The notes beneath the pieces were generated by a model that did not search any database, was not told the DNA's origin, and saw only the letters and a list, made by a program, of their open reading frames with translations. A DNA stretch of 64,000 nucleotides from Parasporobacterium paucivorans DSM 15970. GTDB taxonomy: Bacteria > Bacillota > Clostridia > Lachnospirales > Lachnospiraceae. This document shows, in pieces, positions 7,795-20,447 of this stretch. The DNA is taken from contig NZ_FQYT01000003.1 in NCBI RefSeq assembly GCF_900141895.1, positions 62,001 to 126,000 on the forward strand. Direction: 5' to 3'. How positions within the stretch are numbered: the first letter of the stretch is position 1; the number at the start of each line of letters is the position of its first letter. A program made the translations under genes and the position numbers.

Positions 7795-9162
7795 ATGATT
7801 ATGTTAGACTTAGTAAAAGATAAATGGAATGATATCCTGGAGAATCTCAAGCAGGAACACGATATTTCCGATGTTTCATTCAAGACCTGGCTTCTGCCGC
7901 TGGAAGTGCATTCCGTTGAAGCGAATCTGCTTAAGATTCTGGTTCCGGAAGAAAACATGGGCCTTCAATATATTAAGAAGAAATATTATATACCTCTTAA
8001 AGTATCCATTGAAGAAATAACCGGACTGGAACTGGATATCGACTTTATCCTTCCTTATCAGGTTACAGACAATAAACCGGCACCGGCGCCGAATAATTAT
8101 AATTCCGGCATTAAGGCGAATGCCGGAATTAATTTAAATCCACGGTATACGTTTGACACATTCGTCGTGGGAGAAAATAACAATCTGGCGCATGCAGCAT
8201 CACTGGCTGTTTCCGAATCTCCAGGCATGGTATATAATCCCCTGTTCATATATGGGGGAGTAGGGTTGGGGAAAACCCATCTTATGCATTCCATTGCTCA
8301 TTTCATTTTACAAAAGAATCCCTCTGCCAAGGTATTATATGTTACCAGTGAGGCTTTTACAAATGAGCTGATTGAGGCCATTCGTAACGAAAATCAGTCC
8401 GCAAATACGGAATTCCGGAATAAGTACAGGAATATCGATGTTCTGCTTATCGATGATATCCAGTTTATAATAGGAAAAGAAAGCACTCAGCAGGAATTTT
8501 TCCATACATTTAATACACTTCATGAAAACAAAAAACAGATCATCATATCTTCCGACAAACCGCCAAAAGAGATTGAAACATTGGAAGAGCGACTCCGTTC
8601 CCGTTTTGAATGGGGTCTTACTGTTGACGTCCAGCCTCCTAATTATGAAACACGAATGGCTATACTCAGGAAAAAGCAGGAAATGGAGGGGCTCGTCATT
8701 GATGACGATGTAATAAAATATATTGCTTCCAATGTAAAATCAAATATCAGGGAACTAGAAGGCGCATTAACAAAAATCGTCGCCTACTCCAAGCTTTCAA
8801 CCAGTACCATTGATATTTCTTTTGCAGAAACAGTGTTAAAGGATCTTATATCCCCGGATGACGGACATAAAGAAATCACACCGCAGTTCATTATTGACAC
8901 GGTGGCCGATCATTTCAATCTGACACCTGCCATCCTTTCTTCTAAAAAGAAAAATCAAGAGATTGTTTTTCCACGGCAGCTGTCCATGTACCTCTGCAGA
9001 GATCTTACAGATGCTTCTCTCTCAACAATTGGTACCATACTTGGCAAAAGAGATCATACCACCGTCATTCACGGAATAGATAAAATCACAAAAGAAGCTG
9101 AGACCAACGAGTCCCTTCAGAACGTACTGGATGTCCTTAAAAAGAAGATAAATCCGTCCTGA
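7795..9162 (+). CDS. dnaA: Chromosomal replication initiator DnaA
   Basis: AAA+ initiator that binds DnaA boxes and opens oriC. The 455 residues show domain I (about 1-85), a short variable linker, the AAA+ core with Walker A GGVGLGKT (K160) and Walker B LLIDDIQF (D220-D221), and the C-terminal helix-turn-helix with LGKRDHTTVIHG. The start at 7795 has AGGGAG six bases upstream; a second ATG two codons in is an alternative. DnaA boxes on both sides suggest autoregulation. Confidence 0.98.
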   Translation: MIMLDLVKDKWNDILENLKQEHDISDVSFKTWLLPLEVHSVEANLLKILVPEENMGLQYIKKKYYIPLKVSIEEITGLELDIDFILPYQVTDNKPAPAPNNYNSGIKANAGINLNPRYTFDTFVVGENNNLAHAASLAVSESPGMVYNPLFIYGGVGLGKTHLMHSIAHFILQKNPSAKVLYVTSEAFTNELIEAIRNENQSANTEFRNKYRNIDVLLIDDIQFIIGKESTQQEFFHTFNTLHENKKQIIISSDKPPKEIETLEERLRSRFEWGLTVDVQPPNYETRMAILRKKQEMEGLVIDDDVIKYIASNVKSNIRELEGALTKIVAYSKLSTSTIDISFAETVLKDLISPDDGHKEITPQFIIDTVADHFNLTPAILSSKKKNQEIVFPRQLSMYLCRDLTDASLSTIGTILGKRDHTTVIHGIDKITKEAETNESLQNVLDVLKKKINPS

Positions 9163-9427
9163 TTTTTTTATTCACGTGTAATCAACTTTATCGCATTTTA
9201 TGCTGTGGATAAAACATTTATAACTTTTTATTAAATTTTCCATTGTTAATAACTGGGGATTTTTACAAAAATCAAAATATCTTATTCACATAGTTTTCCC
9301 AGCCGTTTTTCCCCGTGTTGTTATGGGGATTTAACACTTTTAAACATTTCTACACCCCCTACGGCTATTACGACTAAAATCAATAACATTTTTATATATG
9401 ATTCGCGTTGAAAGGAGTTATTCACAA
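9163..9427. other. oriC: oriC, downstream DnaA boxes and AT-rich unwinding region (dnaA-dnaN interval)
   Basis: 265-bp noncoding gap. A perfect DnaA box lies at 9204-9212 (minus orientation), with TTATTCACA near-matches at 9282-9290 and 9418-9426 (the last between the dnaN ribosome binding site and its ATG). The stretch 9205-9245 is strongly A+T rich and is the most likely duplex unwinding element. No terminator and no convincing dnaN promoter were found. Confidence 0.8.
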
Positions 9428-10531
9428 ATGAAAATCACATGTACAAAATCTGATTTATTAAACGGGGTAAATATTGTCCTTAAAGCGGTTCCCTCCAGAA
9501 CAACAATGACAATACTGGAATGTATTCTGATTGATGCCTGCTCGGATAATATTAAACTTATTTCTAATGATATGGAACTTGGCATTGAAACGATGCTTTT
9601 CGGAGAGGTCAGCAGAAATGGAATGATTGCCGTAAATGCAAAAATATTTTCAGAAATAGTGAGAAAACTTCCGGACAGTATGGTAACGATTGAAACAGAC
9701 GACAATTATCAGACGACAATCCGGTGTGAGAATGTAGTCTTTACCATCGCCGGAAAGAGAGGAGAAGATTTTTCATTTCTTCCGGATATTGACAGGACGA
9801 AAAGCCTTACGTTATCTCAGTTTTCGCTAAAGGAAGTAATCAGACAGACAATTTTTTCAATTTCTGATAATGACAATAATAAAATAATGACTGGGGAACT
9901 ATTTGAGATAGATGAAAACATCTTGAAAGTAATATCCCTGGACGGACACAGAATATCCATCCGTAAGATTGAGCTGGATACTTCTTATGAAAAAACGAAG
10001 GTGATTGTTCCTGGAAAAAGCCTCATGGAAGTGAGCAAGATATTGTCAGGGGAAGCGAAAGATGAAGTGAATATCTTCATGACAAAGAACCACATACTTT
10101 TCGAATTCGACAGTACAAAAGTTGTTACCAGACTCATAGAAGGCGAATACTTCAAGATTGACCAGATGCTGTCCGGAGATTACGAAACAAAATTGAAAGT
10201 AAATAAAAAGGAACTGTATGAATGCCTGGAAAGAGGAGCCCTTCTTATTCGAGAAGGAGATAAAAAACCAGTCATCATCAATATCAGAGACAACACCATG
10301 GAAATAAACATTAATTCCGTGGCAGGAACTATGCATGAAGAAGCAGAGATTTCCAAACAGGGAAAGGACATAATGATAGGTTTCAATCCCAAATTCCTGA
10401 TGGATGCATTACGTGTTATCGATGACGAGGAAGTGAGTTTATACATGGTCAATCCGAAAGCTCCCTGTTATATAAAGAATGAAGAGGAATCATATATATA
10501 TCTGATATTGCCGGTTAATTTCATAGCATAG
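9428..10531 (+). CDS. dnaN: DNA polymerase III beta sliding clamp
   Basis: Processivity clamp that encircles DNA and tethers polymerases. The 367-residue length matches DnaN. It starts MKITCTKSDLLNGVNIVLKAV and ends YIYLILPVNF, close to the conserved clamp C-terminus (LMPVR/LPVN-type). A longer reading frame begins at 9398, but the ATG at 9428 is the family start, with AAAGGAG eleven bases upstream. A DnaA box fills the spacer between ribosome binding site and start. Confidence 0.97.
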   Translation: MKITCTKSDLLNGVNIVLKAVPSRTTMTILECILIDACSDNIKLISNDMELGIETMLFGEVSRNGMIAVNAKIFSEIVRKLPDSMVTIETDDNYQTTIRCENVVFTIAGKRGEDFSFLPDIDRTKSLTLSQFSLKEVIRQTIFSISDNDNNKIMTGELFEIDENILKVISLDGHRISIRKIELDTSYEKTKVIVPGKSLMEVSKILSGEAKDEVNIFMTKNHILFEFDSTKVVTRLIEGEYFKIDQMLSGDYETKLKVNKKELYECLERGALLIREGDKKPVIINIRDNTMEININSVAGTMHEEAEISKQGKDIMIGFNPKFLMDALRVIDDEEVSLYMVNPKAPCYIKNEEESYIYLILPVNFIA

Positions 10532-10549
10532 CCGAAGAATGGAGAAAGA

Positions 10550-10755
10550 ATGGAAATCATTAAATTAAGAGAAGACTATATTAAACTGGGTCAGGCGCTG
10601 AAAGCAGCGGGAGCCGCATCCAGCGGAGTAGAGGCAAAAATGATGATACAGGACGGTCTTGTAAAAGTGAATGGAGCCGTGGAAATGCAGAGGGGAAAAA
10701 AACTGAAAGCCGGCGATGTAATTACCTGTGGGGATGAGGAAATACAAATACAATA

Positions 10756-10756
<1 letters not shown>
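10550..10756 (+). CDS. yaaA: S4-domain RNA-binding protein YaaA (RlbA)
   Basis: 68-residue S4-like protein: GQALKAAGAASSGVEAKMMI, then DGLVKVNGAVEMQRGKKLKAGD, the usual S4 loop and strand pattern. In Bacillus the homologue lies in the same place between dnaN and recF. It may bind RNA or ribosomes, but its role is not settled. The stop codon overlaps the recF start by one base (TAATG), implying translational coupling. Confidence 0.93.
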
Positions 10757-13777
<3,021 letters not shown>

Positions 13778-13801
13778 GAGAATTAGTTGGAGGAGAATCA
13801 A

Positions 13802-16288
13802 ATGGATGAACATATATTTGATAAGATACAGGATATAGATTTAAAGAAAACCATGGAAAAATCTTATATCGACTACGCCATGAGTGTTATTGCAGCTCGT
13901 GCACTGCCTGACGTTCGGGACGGATTAAAGCCTGTACAGAGAAGGGTATTGTACTCTATGGTGGAATTAAACAACGGTCCTGACAAACCACACAGAAAAT
14001 GTGCCCGTATTGTCGGTGATACGATGGGTAAATATCATCCCCACGGAGACAGTTCCATTTATGGCGCGCTTGTAAATATGGCCCAGCACTGGTCGACCCG
14101 TTATCCACTCGTGGATGGACATGGAAACTTTGGTTCCGTGGATGGCGATGGAGCAGCGGCCATGCGTTATACGGAAGCCAGATTAAGTAAAATATCCATG
14201 GAACTGATAGCGGATATCACAAAAGATACCGTTGATTTTTCACCAAACTTTGATGAAACGGAAAAAGAACCGGCCGTTCTTCCAGCAAGATATCCCAATC
14301 TTCTTGTAAATGGTGCAAGCGGCATTGCCGTAGGTATGGCTACGAACATTCCTCCTCACAACCTGAGAGAGGTAGTGGATGCTGTCGTCAAAATCATCGA
14401 TAACCGTACGGATGAAGGAAGACAGACGGATTTAGAGGAAATTCTTCAGGTGGTTAAAGGACCTGACTTCCCAACGGGAGGAACGATTCTTGGCAGATAT
14501 GGTATTGAAGAGGCGTATCGTACCGGAAGAGGAAAAATAAAGGTACGCGGCGTATCAAACATCGAGCCAATGGGGAATGGAAGGGACCGGATTATTATCA
14601 CGGAACTGCCTTATATGGTGAACAAGGCCAAGCTCATTGAGAAAATTGCCGACCTGGTTAAAGACAAGAAAATCGAGGGAATTGCAGATTTAAGGGACGA
14701 GTCTGACCAGTCTGGTATGCGGATCGTTATAGAACTGAAAAAAGATGCCAATTCCAATGTCATTTTAAAATTATTATATAAACACACGCAGCTGCAGGAT
14801 ACGTTCGGCGTCATAATGCTTGCTCTCGTAAATAATGAACCAAAAGTACTTAATATTCTTGAGGTGCTGAAACTGTATCTGCGCCATCAGGAGGAAGTGG
14901 TAACAAGAAGGACTAAATACGAACTCAATAAAGCAGAAGAGAGAGCCCATATTTTGGAAGGCCTGGTTATCGCTCTTGACAATATCGACGAGGTCATCCG
15001 TCTGATAAGAGGATCAAGAACCACGCAGATAGCCAAGGAAAGTCTTATTGAGAGATTTGCCTTCAGCGACGCACAGGCACAGTCTATTGTAGACATGCGG
15101 TTAAAAGCCCTTACTGGTCTGGAGAGGGAAAAACTGGAAAATGAATACAAGGAACTGAAAGAGCGCATTGAAGGTCTGAAGCTGATATTGGGAGACAATA
15201 ACCGATTATTGAAGGTAATCAGGGAAGAGCTTCTGATTGTTTGTGAAAAATACAAAGATGAAAGAAGAACGGGAATTGGTTATGATGATTCCGCAGTGGA
15301 TATGGAAGATCTTATTCCTGAAAATGATACAGTTATTGCAATGACCAAGCGCGGCTACATCAAAAGGATGACCAGCGATAATTTCAAGAGCCAGCACCGT
15401 GGCGGCAAGGGAATAAAAGGGATGCATACCCTCGAAGAAGATTTCATTGAAGATCTCTTCATGACGACGACCCACCATTATATTATGTTCTTTACTAATA
15501 AGGGAAGGGTATACAGATTAAAGGCTTATGAAATTCCGGAATCGGGACGAACCGCCAGAGGTACTGCTATCATCAATCTCCTGCAGCTGCAGCCGGGAGA
15601 GAATATAACCGCTGTCATCCCAATCAGGGAATACAGGGAATCTTCTTACATGCTTATGGCAACCAAAAAAGGTGTTGTCAAAAAGTCCCCAATTGAAGAG
15701 TATGCCAATGTAAGGAAAAACGGATTGCAGGCGATACATTTAAGAGATACGGACGAATTGATAGAAGTGAAAATGACAGACAACAACATGGATGTGTTCC
15801 TTGTGACCAGAAAAGGAAAATGCATCCGGTTCAACGAAGGAGATGTCCGGGTAACAGGAAGGACGTCTATGGGTGTAACCGGAATGAGGCTGTCCGGGGA
15901 CGATGAAGTGGTTGCCATGCAGATGGACATCCAGGGCGAAAGTCTTCTGATCGTTTCAGAAAATGGACTTGGAAAGCGCACCGACATGGAAGAATTCCAT
16001 GTGCAAAACCGTGGTGGAAAAGGCGTAAAGGCTTATAAAATCAACGAAAAGACAGGTGAAGTCGCGGGCTGTAAAGCCGTAAACAATGATGAAGAGATTA
16101 TGATCATAACAACAGAAGGCATCATTATAAGAATGCCGGTTGCGGGAATCTCAAAGCTGGGCCGTGTGACTTCCGGCGTCAAGGTAATCAATATGGATCA
16201 GGACAGTGAAATAACAGTTGCGAGCATAGCAAAAGTAAGAGAAGAGTTTCAGAGTTCGGAAGATGAAGAAGAACAAGAGGAAGAATGA
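13802..16288 (+). CDS. gyrA: DNA gyrase subunit A
   Basis: DNA cleavage/religation subunit. The catalytic tyrosine is Y123 in [10 protein letters not shown]. The 828-residue product has the winged-helix/tower region, coiled coil and C-terminal beta-pinwheel with the gyrase-specific GyrA-box [10 protein letters not shown]. The C-terminus is strongly acidic (EDEEEQEEE). The ATG at 13802 follows GGAGGAG; an in-frame TTG at 13787 is inside the ribosome binding site and is rejected. In the quinolone pocket the motif is [10 protein letters not shown], with Gly where Asp or Glu is usual. The TGA stop overlaps the start of the fumarase gene. Confidence 0.98.
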   Translation: MDEHIFDKIQDIDLKKTMEKSYIDYAMSVIAARALPDVRDGLKPVQRRVLYSMVELNNGPDKPHRKCARIVGDTMGKYHPHGDSSIYGALVNMAQHWSTRYPLVDGHGNFGSVDGDGAAAMRYTEARLSKISMELIADITKDTVDFSPNFDETEKEPAVLPARYPNLLVNGASGIAVGMATNIPPHNLREVVDAVVKIIDNRTDEGRQTDLEEILQVVKGPDFPTGGTILGRYGIEEAYRTGRGKIKVRGVSNIEPMGNGRDRIIITELPYMVNKAKLIEKIADLVKDKKIEGIADLRDESDQSGMRIVIELKKDANSNVILKLLYKHTQLQDTFGVIMLALVNNEPKVLNILEVLKLYLRHQEEVVTRRTKYELNKAEERAHILEGLVIALDNIDEVIRLIRGSRTTQIAKESLIERFAFSDAQAQSIVDMRLKALTGLEREKLENEYKELKERIEGLKLILGDNNRLLKVIREELLIVCEKYKDERRTGIGYDDSAVDMEDLIPENDTVIAMTKRGYIKRMTSDNFKSQHRGGKGIKGMHTLEEDFIEDLFMTTTHHYIMFFTNKGRVYRLKAYEIPESGRTARGTAIINLLQLQPGENITAVIPIREYRESSYMLMATKKGVVKKSPIEEYANVRKNGLQAIHLRDTDELIEVKMTDNNMDVFLVTRKGKCIRFNEGDVRVTGRTSMGVTGMRLSGDDEVVAMQMDIQGESLLIVSENGLGKRTDMEEFHVQNRGGKGVKAYKINEKTGEVAGCKAVNNDEEIMIITTEGIIIRMPVAGISKLGRVTSGVKVINMDQDSEITVASIAKVREEFQSSEDEEEQEEE

Positions 16289-17130
16289 TGAGAATAGTTA
16301 ATACCGGTGAAATAACCGATTCTATCCGTGAGATGTGCATCCGGATAAATCATGAACTATCCGGGGATATGAAAAAAGCCCTGAAAGATGCCGTCGAAAA
16401 AGAAGAATCGGATATTGGGAAACAGATTTTATGTCAATTAAATGAGAACCTGGATATTGCAAAGGAAGAGATGATACCCATCTGCCAGGACACAGGCATG
16501 GCCGTGGTGTTTTTGGAAATCGGACAGGATGTCCATCTGGAAGGAGCCCTTCTGGAAGACGCGGTCAACGAAGGCGTCCGACAGGGGTATAAAGAGGGGT
16601 ATCTGAGAAAATCAGTGGTAGCAGATCCTCTGATCAGAAATAACACAAATGACAATACGCCTGCGGTAATCCACTACGAAATCGTGGCAGGGGACAAGGT
16701 CAGGATTACGCTTGCCCCGAAGGGATTCGGCAGTGAAAACATGAGCAAGGTATTTATGCTGAAACCGTCAGACGGAATTGAAGGAGTTAAAGCATCCATA
16801 CTTTCTGCAGTAAAAGATGCCGGACCAAATGCCTGCCCACCTATCGTCGTGGGAGTGGGGCTAGGTGGAACTTTTGAAAAATGCGCTTTGCTGGCAAAAA
16901 AAGCGCTGCTTCGGGAAGTCGGTTCCCACTCTGCAACAGAATATGTGAAACAGATGGAAACGGAATTACTGGAAGAGATTAATTCCTTAGGAATTGGTCC
17001 GGGCGGACTGGGTGGAAGGGTTACAGCTCTGGCGGTAAATATAGAAACGTATCCGACCCATATTGCCGGACTGCCGCTGGCTGTCAATATCTGCTGTCAC
17101 GTTAACCGTCATATTACGAAGACCATCTAA
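16285..17130 (+). CDS. Fumarate hydratase (class I, Fe-S), alpha subunit
   Basis: Catalytic N-terminal half of a two-subunit class I hydro-lyase (fumarase or L-tartrate dehydratase type), 281 residues. Cysteines that fit the three [4Fe-4S] ligands occur in [19 protein letters not shown] and [19 protein letters not shown] and GIGPGGLGG match the family. Fumarase and TtdA-type enzymes share this fold, so substrate is inferred; the beta subunit lies directly downstream. The start ATGATG overlaps the gyrA TGA, so 16285 or 16288 could initiate, coupled to gyrA translation. Confidence 0.9.
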   Translation: MMRIVNTGEITDSIREMCIRINHELSGDMKKALKDAVEKEESDIGKQILCQLNENLDIAKEEMIPICQDTGMAVVFLEIGQDVHLEGALLEDAVNEGVRQGYKEGYLRKSVVADPLIRNNTNDNTPAVIHYEIVAGDKVRITLAPKGFGSENMSKVFMLKPSDGIEGVKASILSAVKDAGPNACPPIVVGVGLGGTFEKCALLAKKALLREVGSHSATEYVKQMETELLEEINSLGIGPGGLGGRVTALAVNIETYPTHIAGLPLAVNICCHVNRHITKTI

Positions 17131-17143
17131 TCGGAGAATGATT

Positions 17144-17677
17144 ATGGAGAAATATATTAAGGCCCCTCTGGATGAAGAGTCGGTTGAAAATCTGTCTGCC
17201 GGTGACTATGTATATATTACCGGAAAAATTTATACGGCCAGGGATGCTGCCCATAAAAGAATGTACGAGGCAATCCTAGAGAAAAAGGGAATACCCTTTG
17301 ATTTAAAGAATAATATTGTATATTATATGGGGCCTTCCCCTGCAAGGGAAGGAAAAGTGATTGGCTCAGCAGGGCCGACCACTTCCTCCAGAATGGATAA
17401 ATACACGCCATCCCTGCTGGAGCTTGGGCTGAAGGGAATGATTGGAAAAGGAAAGCGTTCCCCGGAAGTAATGGAATCCATCGTAAAAAACAAAGCAGTA
17501 TATTTTGCCGCAGTAGGCGGGGCAGGAGCACTCCTGTCCAAAAAAATCATCAAGAGTACGGTTATTGCATATGATGACCTGGGAACGGAAGCCATCAGGG
17601 AACTGGAAGTTGTTGATTTTCCTGTAATTGTCGTTATCGATTCCAAAGGGAATAACTTATACGAGCGCCCTTTTTAG
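17144..17677 (+). CDS. Fumarate hydratase (class I, Fe-S), beta subunit
   Basis: C-terminal partner of the class I hydro-lyase, 178 residues, with GDYVYITGKIYTARDAAHKR, YMGPSPAREGKVIGSAGPTT and FAAVGGAGALLSKKI, all typical of the FumA C-terminal/TtdB domain. The frame is open upstream to 17063, but GGAG at 17133-17136 is seven bases before the ATG at 17144. The last codons and stop (ERPF*) lie inside the terminator stem that ends the operon. Confidence 0.92.
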   Translation: MEKYIKAPLDEESVENLSAGDYVYITGKIYTARDAAHKRMYEAILEKKGIPFDLKNNIVYYMGPSPAREGKVIGSAGPTTSSRMDKYTPSLLELGLKGMIGKGKRSPEVMESIVKNKAVYFAAVGGAGALLSKKIIKSTVIAYDDLGTEAIRELEVVDFPVIVVIDSKGNNLYERPF

Positions 17678-17690
17678 GCGCTCGTGTTTT
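17661..17690 (+). terminator. Terminator of the gyrase-fumarase operon
   Basis: Nine-base arms 17661-17669 and 17677-17685 (ACGAGCGCC/GGCGCTCGT) are perfectly complementary around a 7-nt loop and are followed by GTTTTAT. The left arm codes for the last residues of the fumarase beta subunit. Confidence 0.85.
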
Positions 17691-18399
17691 ATATGCTGGA
17701 TTGGATGATTTTATGGAAATCGGTAAAACTGCCCATCCACTTTGTTTTTCTCGTGCTGTTATTCCGGTTGATCATAAAATCCGTGATGAGGTAACAGTCT
17801 ATACCCAGTTCTTCGACGATTCCGTCTTCGTGCAGGTCATTTCCGACCATGATGCATTCACCGGGATCAAGATCCAGCTTATGGAGAATATCCTCGTAAT
17901 AGTTGAGGCTGGGTTTGGCATAGTTTGAGTTTTCAAATGACGAGATATACGAGAAATCTACCGGATTCAGATCCGACCATTTCAGACGGTTGACTACCGC
18001 AATTTCGGGAAACACCGGGCTGGTGGCCAGAATCAGGTTGTGATTTTTTTCCAGCAGAAGGGTGACAGATTCCCGAATGATTGGATTTGGAGTCACGATT
18101 TCTTTGATTTGGGAATACTCATTTTCGTAAAAATCCAAAAAAACTGATTCCATGACAGCCTTGTCAACCGGGTACAGCCGGGTGAAAGTTCTCCAGAAGG
18201 TTTCTTTGTTTGTATACATACCGCTTTCGTCCTTAGCTATGGTCTGCATGCCGGATACAAGGGCAAATATGATTTCCTCTGCATTATAAGGAGTTTCTTT
18301 TAGCTTTAGGGTGAGGACGTCTAAATATTTTTTTATGAATCTATCATGATCCATGGGTAAGAGTGTTCCATCGAGGTCAAATAATACATTTTTTACCAT
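17689..18399 (-). CDS. HAD-superfamily hydrolase
   Basis: 236-residue haloacid-dehalogenase-type phosphatase. Motif I is FDLDGTLL near the N-terminus (nucleophile Asp), motif II ATS around the middle, motif III the Lys of AKPS, and motif IV GNDLHEDG. An alpha-helical cap lies between motifs I and II, so it is a C1-capped member. The substrate cannot be told. Convergent with the fumarase gene across the terminator; start ATG at 18399 with TGGAG upstream. Confidence 0.88.
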   Translation of the reverse strand: MVKNVLFDLDGTLLPMDHDRFIKKYLDVLTLKLKETPYNAEEIIFALVSGMQTIAKDESGMYTNKETFWRTFTRLYPVDKAVMESVFLDFYENEYSQIKEIVTPNPIIRESVTLLLEKNHNLILATSPVFPEIAVVNRLKWSDLNPVDFSYISSFENSNYAKPSLNYYEDILHKLDLDPGECIMVGNDLHEDGIVEELGIDCYLITDFMINRNNSTRKTKWMGSFTDFHKIIQSSI

Positions 18400-18446
18400 T
18401 AGTTATCTCCAGATTTTTTTACTATGGATGTAAGTATAGCAAGTTT

Positions 18447-18475
18447 TTGACGACTTGACAAATAAAGGTTATAAT
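18447..18475 (+). promoter_or_regulatory. metG promoter
   Basis: TTGACG (18447-18452), 17 bp, TATAAT (18470-18475): strong sigma-A match about 40 bp before metG. A perfect TTGACA at 18455-18460 is only 9 bp from the -10 and therefore not the functional -35. Confidence 0.75.
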
Positions 18476-18515
18476 AATACACTAATTATATTTGCAAATC
18501 AGAGGAGAGATCAAA

Positions 18516-20447
18516 ATGAGCAGAAAACCATATTATATAACAACAGCCATTGCATATACATCAGGCAAACCGCATATAGGAAATACTTATGAAATCGTAT
18601 TGGCGGACAGCATAGCCAGGTTCAAGAGGATGGAAGGATACGATGTATTCTTTCAGACAGGCACGGATGAACATGGACAAAAAATTGAACAGAAGGCTGC
18701 GGAAGCTGGAATCACTCCCAAGGAATTCGTAGATAGAACAGCAGCTCAGATCAAGGATATCTGGGATATGATGAATACTTCCTATGATAAATTCATCCGG
18801 ACCACGGATGAATATCATGTGGCGCAGGTTCAGAAAATCTTCAGGAAGCTCTATGAACAGGGCGATATATATAAAGGATTTTACGAAGGCATGTATTGTA
18901 CCCCTTGTGAATCCTTCTTTACGGAATCGCAGCTGGCAGATGGAAAGTGTCCGGATTGCGGAAGAGAAGTTCTTCCGGCCATGGAAGAAGCATATTTCCT
19001 AAAAATGAGCAAATATACGGACCGACTTATTCAGCATATCAAAGACAATCCGGAATTCATACAGCCGGAATCCAGAAAAAACGAGATGATGAATAATTTC
19101 CTTCTTCCGGGGCTGCAGGATCTCTGTGTCTCCAGGACATCCTTTAAATGGGGAATTCCTGTGGATTTTGACCCCGACCACGTAGTATATGTGTGGATTG
19201 ATGCCCTATCAAATTATATCACCGGACTTGGATTTGACGTGGATGGAAACCAGGGAGATCTCTATAAAAAATTCTGGCCAGCCGATCTGCATCTGATTGG
19301 CAAGGATATACTGCGTTTCCATACGATTTACTGGCCGATCATGCTGATGGCACTGAATCTGCCTCTGCCAAAGCAGATTTTCGGACATCCATGGCTTTTG
19401 CAAGGTGACGGCAAGATGAGTAAATCCAAGGGAAATGTAATTTATGCGGACAGCCTGACAGACGTTTTTGGCGTGGATGCCATACGTTACTTTGTCCTGC
19501 ACGAAATGCCGTTTGAGAGTGACGGCATCATCACCTGGGAACTCCTTGTGGAACGATTCAACTCGGACCTTGCTAATACACTTGGAAATCTCGTAAAACG
19601 CACAGTCTCCATGATAAATAAATATTTTGATGGAGTGATCACAAATCCAGGCGTGCATGAGTCCGTAGATGATGAGTTGATTATGCTGACGCTGCATACA
19701 CCGGGCAAAGTCAGGGCAAAAATGGACAAGCTCCGCATCGCCGACGCCATAACAGATATATTCACATTATTTAAACGATGCAACAAATACATAGATGAGA
19801 CAATTCCATGGGTGCTTGCAAAGGAAGAGAAGGATCATCCAAGGCTCCAGACCGTGCTTTATCATCTGGTGGAAAGCATAGTGACCGGTGCAAGCCTCCT
19901 TGAGCCTTTCATGCCGGAAACTTCCGGGAAAATCCTGGCCCAGCTCAATTCGGGACTCAGAAGCCTGGAAGCAATGGAATCCTACGGAGAATACCCGACA
20001 GGAGGAAAAGTGACACCGGATCCGGAAATACTTTTTACCCGACTGGACTTAGAAGAAGTACTGAAGGCTGCGGCAGCTGAAAAAGAGGATGAGGTAAAGT
20101 ACCCCCAGGTGGAAGCAAAGCCGGAAATAACCATCGAAGATTTTGATAAGATTCAGATTCAGGTAGGGGAGATACTTGCCTGTGAGCCGGTAAAGAAATC
20201 CAATAAACTTCTGGTTTCCCAAATCCGGGTGGGAGCGGCCACAATACAGGTGGTTTCTGGTATTGCCCAGCATTATAAACCGGAAGAGCTTGTTGGCAAG
20301 AAGGTCGCTGTTATAATAAATCTGAAACCCTCAAAATTATGCGGGGTCATCTCAGAGGGCATGATCCTGGCAGCCGGCGATGATGAAGGAAATCTTTCTG
20401 TTATGACCGTGGATAAGGATATCATAAGCGGATCGGAGATATGTTAG
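18516..20447 (+). CDS. metG: Methionyl-tRNA synthetase
   Basis: Class I aminoacyl-tRNA synthetase for methionine, 643 residues. The N-terminal HIGH equivalent is PHIGNTYE, the zinc knuckle is CTPCESF...CPDCG, and KMSKSKGNV closes the active site. The C-terminal domain (IQIQVGEILACEPVKKSNKLL, then VVSGIAQHY) is the EMAP/Arc1p tRNA-binding domain that dimerises the enzyme. The ATG at 18516 has AGAGGAGAGA. tatD and rsmA follow with almost no gap, the standard Firmicute arrangement. Confidence 0.97.
   Translation: MSRKPYYITTAIAYTSGKPHIGNTYEIVLADSIARFKRMEGYDVFFQTGTDEHGQKIEQKAAEAGITPKEFVDRTAAQIKDIWDMMNTSYDKFIRTTDEYHVAQVQKIFRKLYEQGDIYKGFYEGMYCTPCESFFTESQLADGKCPDCGREVLPAMEEAYFLKMSKYTDRLIQHIKDNPEFIQPESRKNEMMNNFLLPGLQDLCVSRTSFKWGIPVDFDPDHVVYVWIDALSNYITGLGFDVDGNQGDLYKKFWPADLHLIGKDILRFHTIYWPIMLMALNLPLPKQIFGHPWLLQGDGKMSKSKGNVIYADSLTDVFGVDAIRYFVLHEMPFESDGIITWELLVERFNSDLANTLGNLVKRTVSMINKYFDGVITNPGVHESVDDELIMLTLHTPGKVRAKMDKLRIADAITDIFTLFKRCNKYIDETIPWVLAKEEKDHPRLQTVLYHLVESIVTGASLLEPFMPETSGKILAQLNSGLRSLEAMESYGEYPTGGKVTPDPEILFTRLDLEEVLKAAAAEKEDEVKYPQVEAKPEITIEDFDKIQIQVGEILACEPVKKSNKLLVSQIRVGAATIQVVSGIAQHYKPEELVGKKVAVIINLKPSKLCGVISEGMILAAGDDEGNLSVMTVDKDIISGSEIC

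Noticed and set aside
18455-18475. TTGACA next to the metG -10
   Set aside because: Only 9 bp from TATAAT; the adjacent TTGACG has the correct 17-bp spacing.
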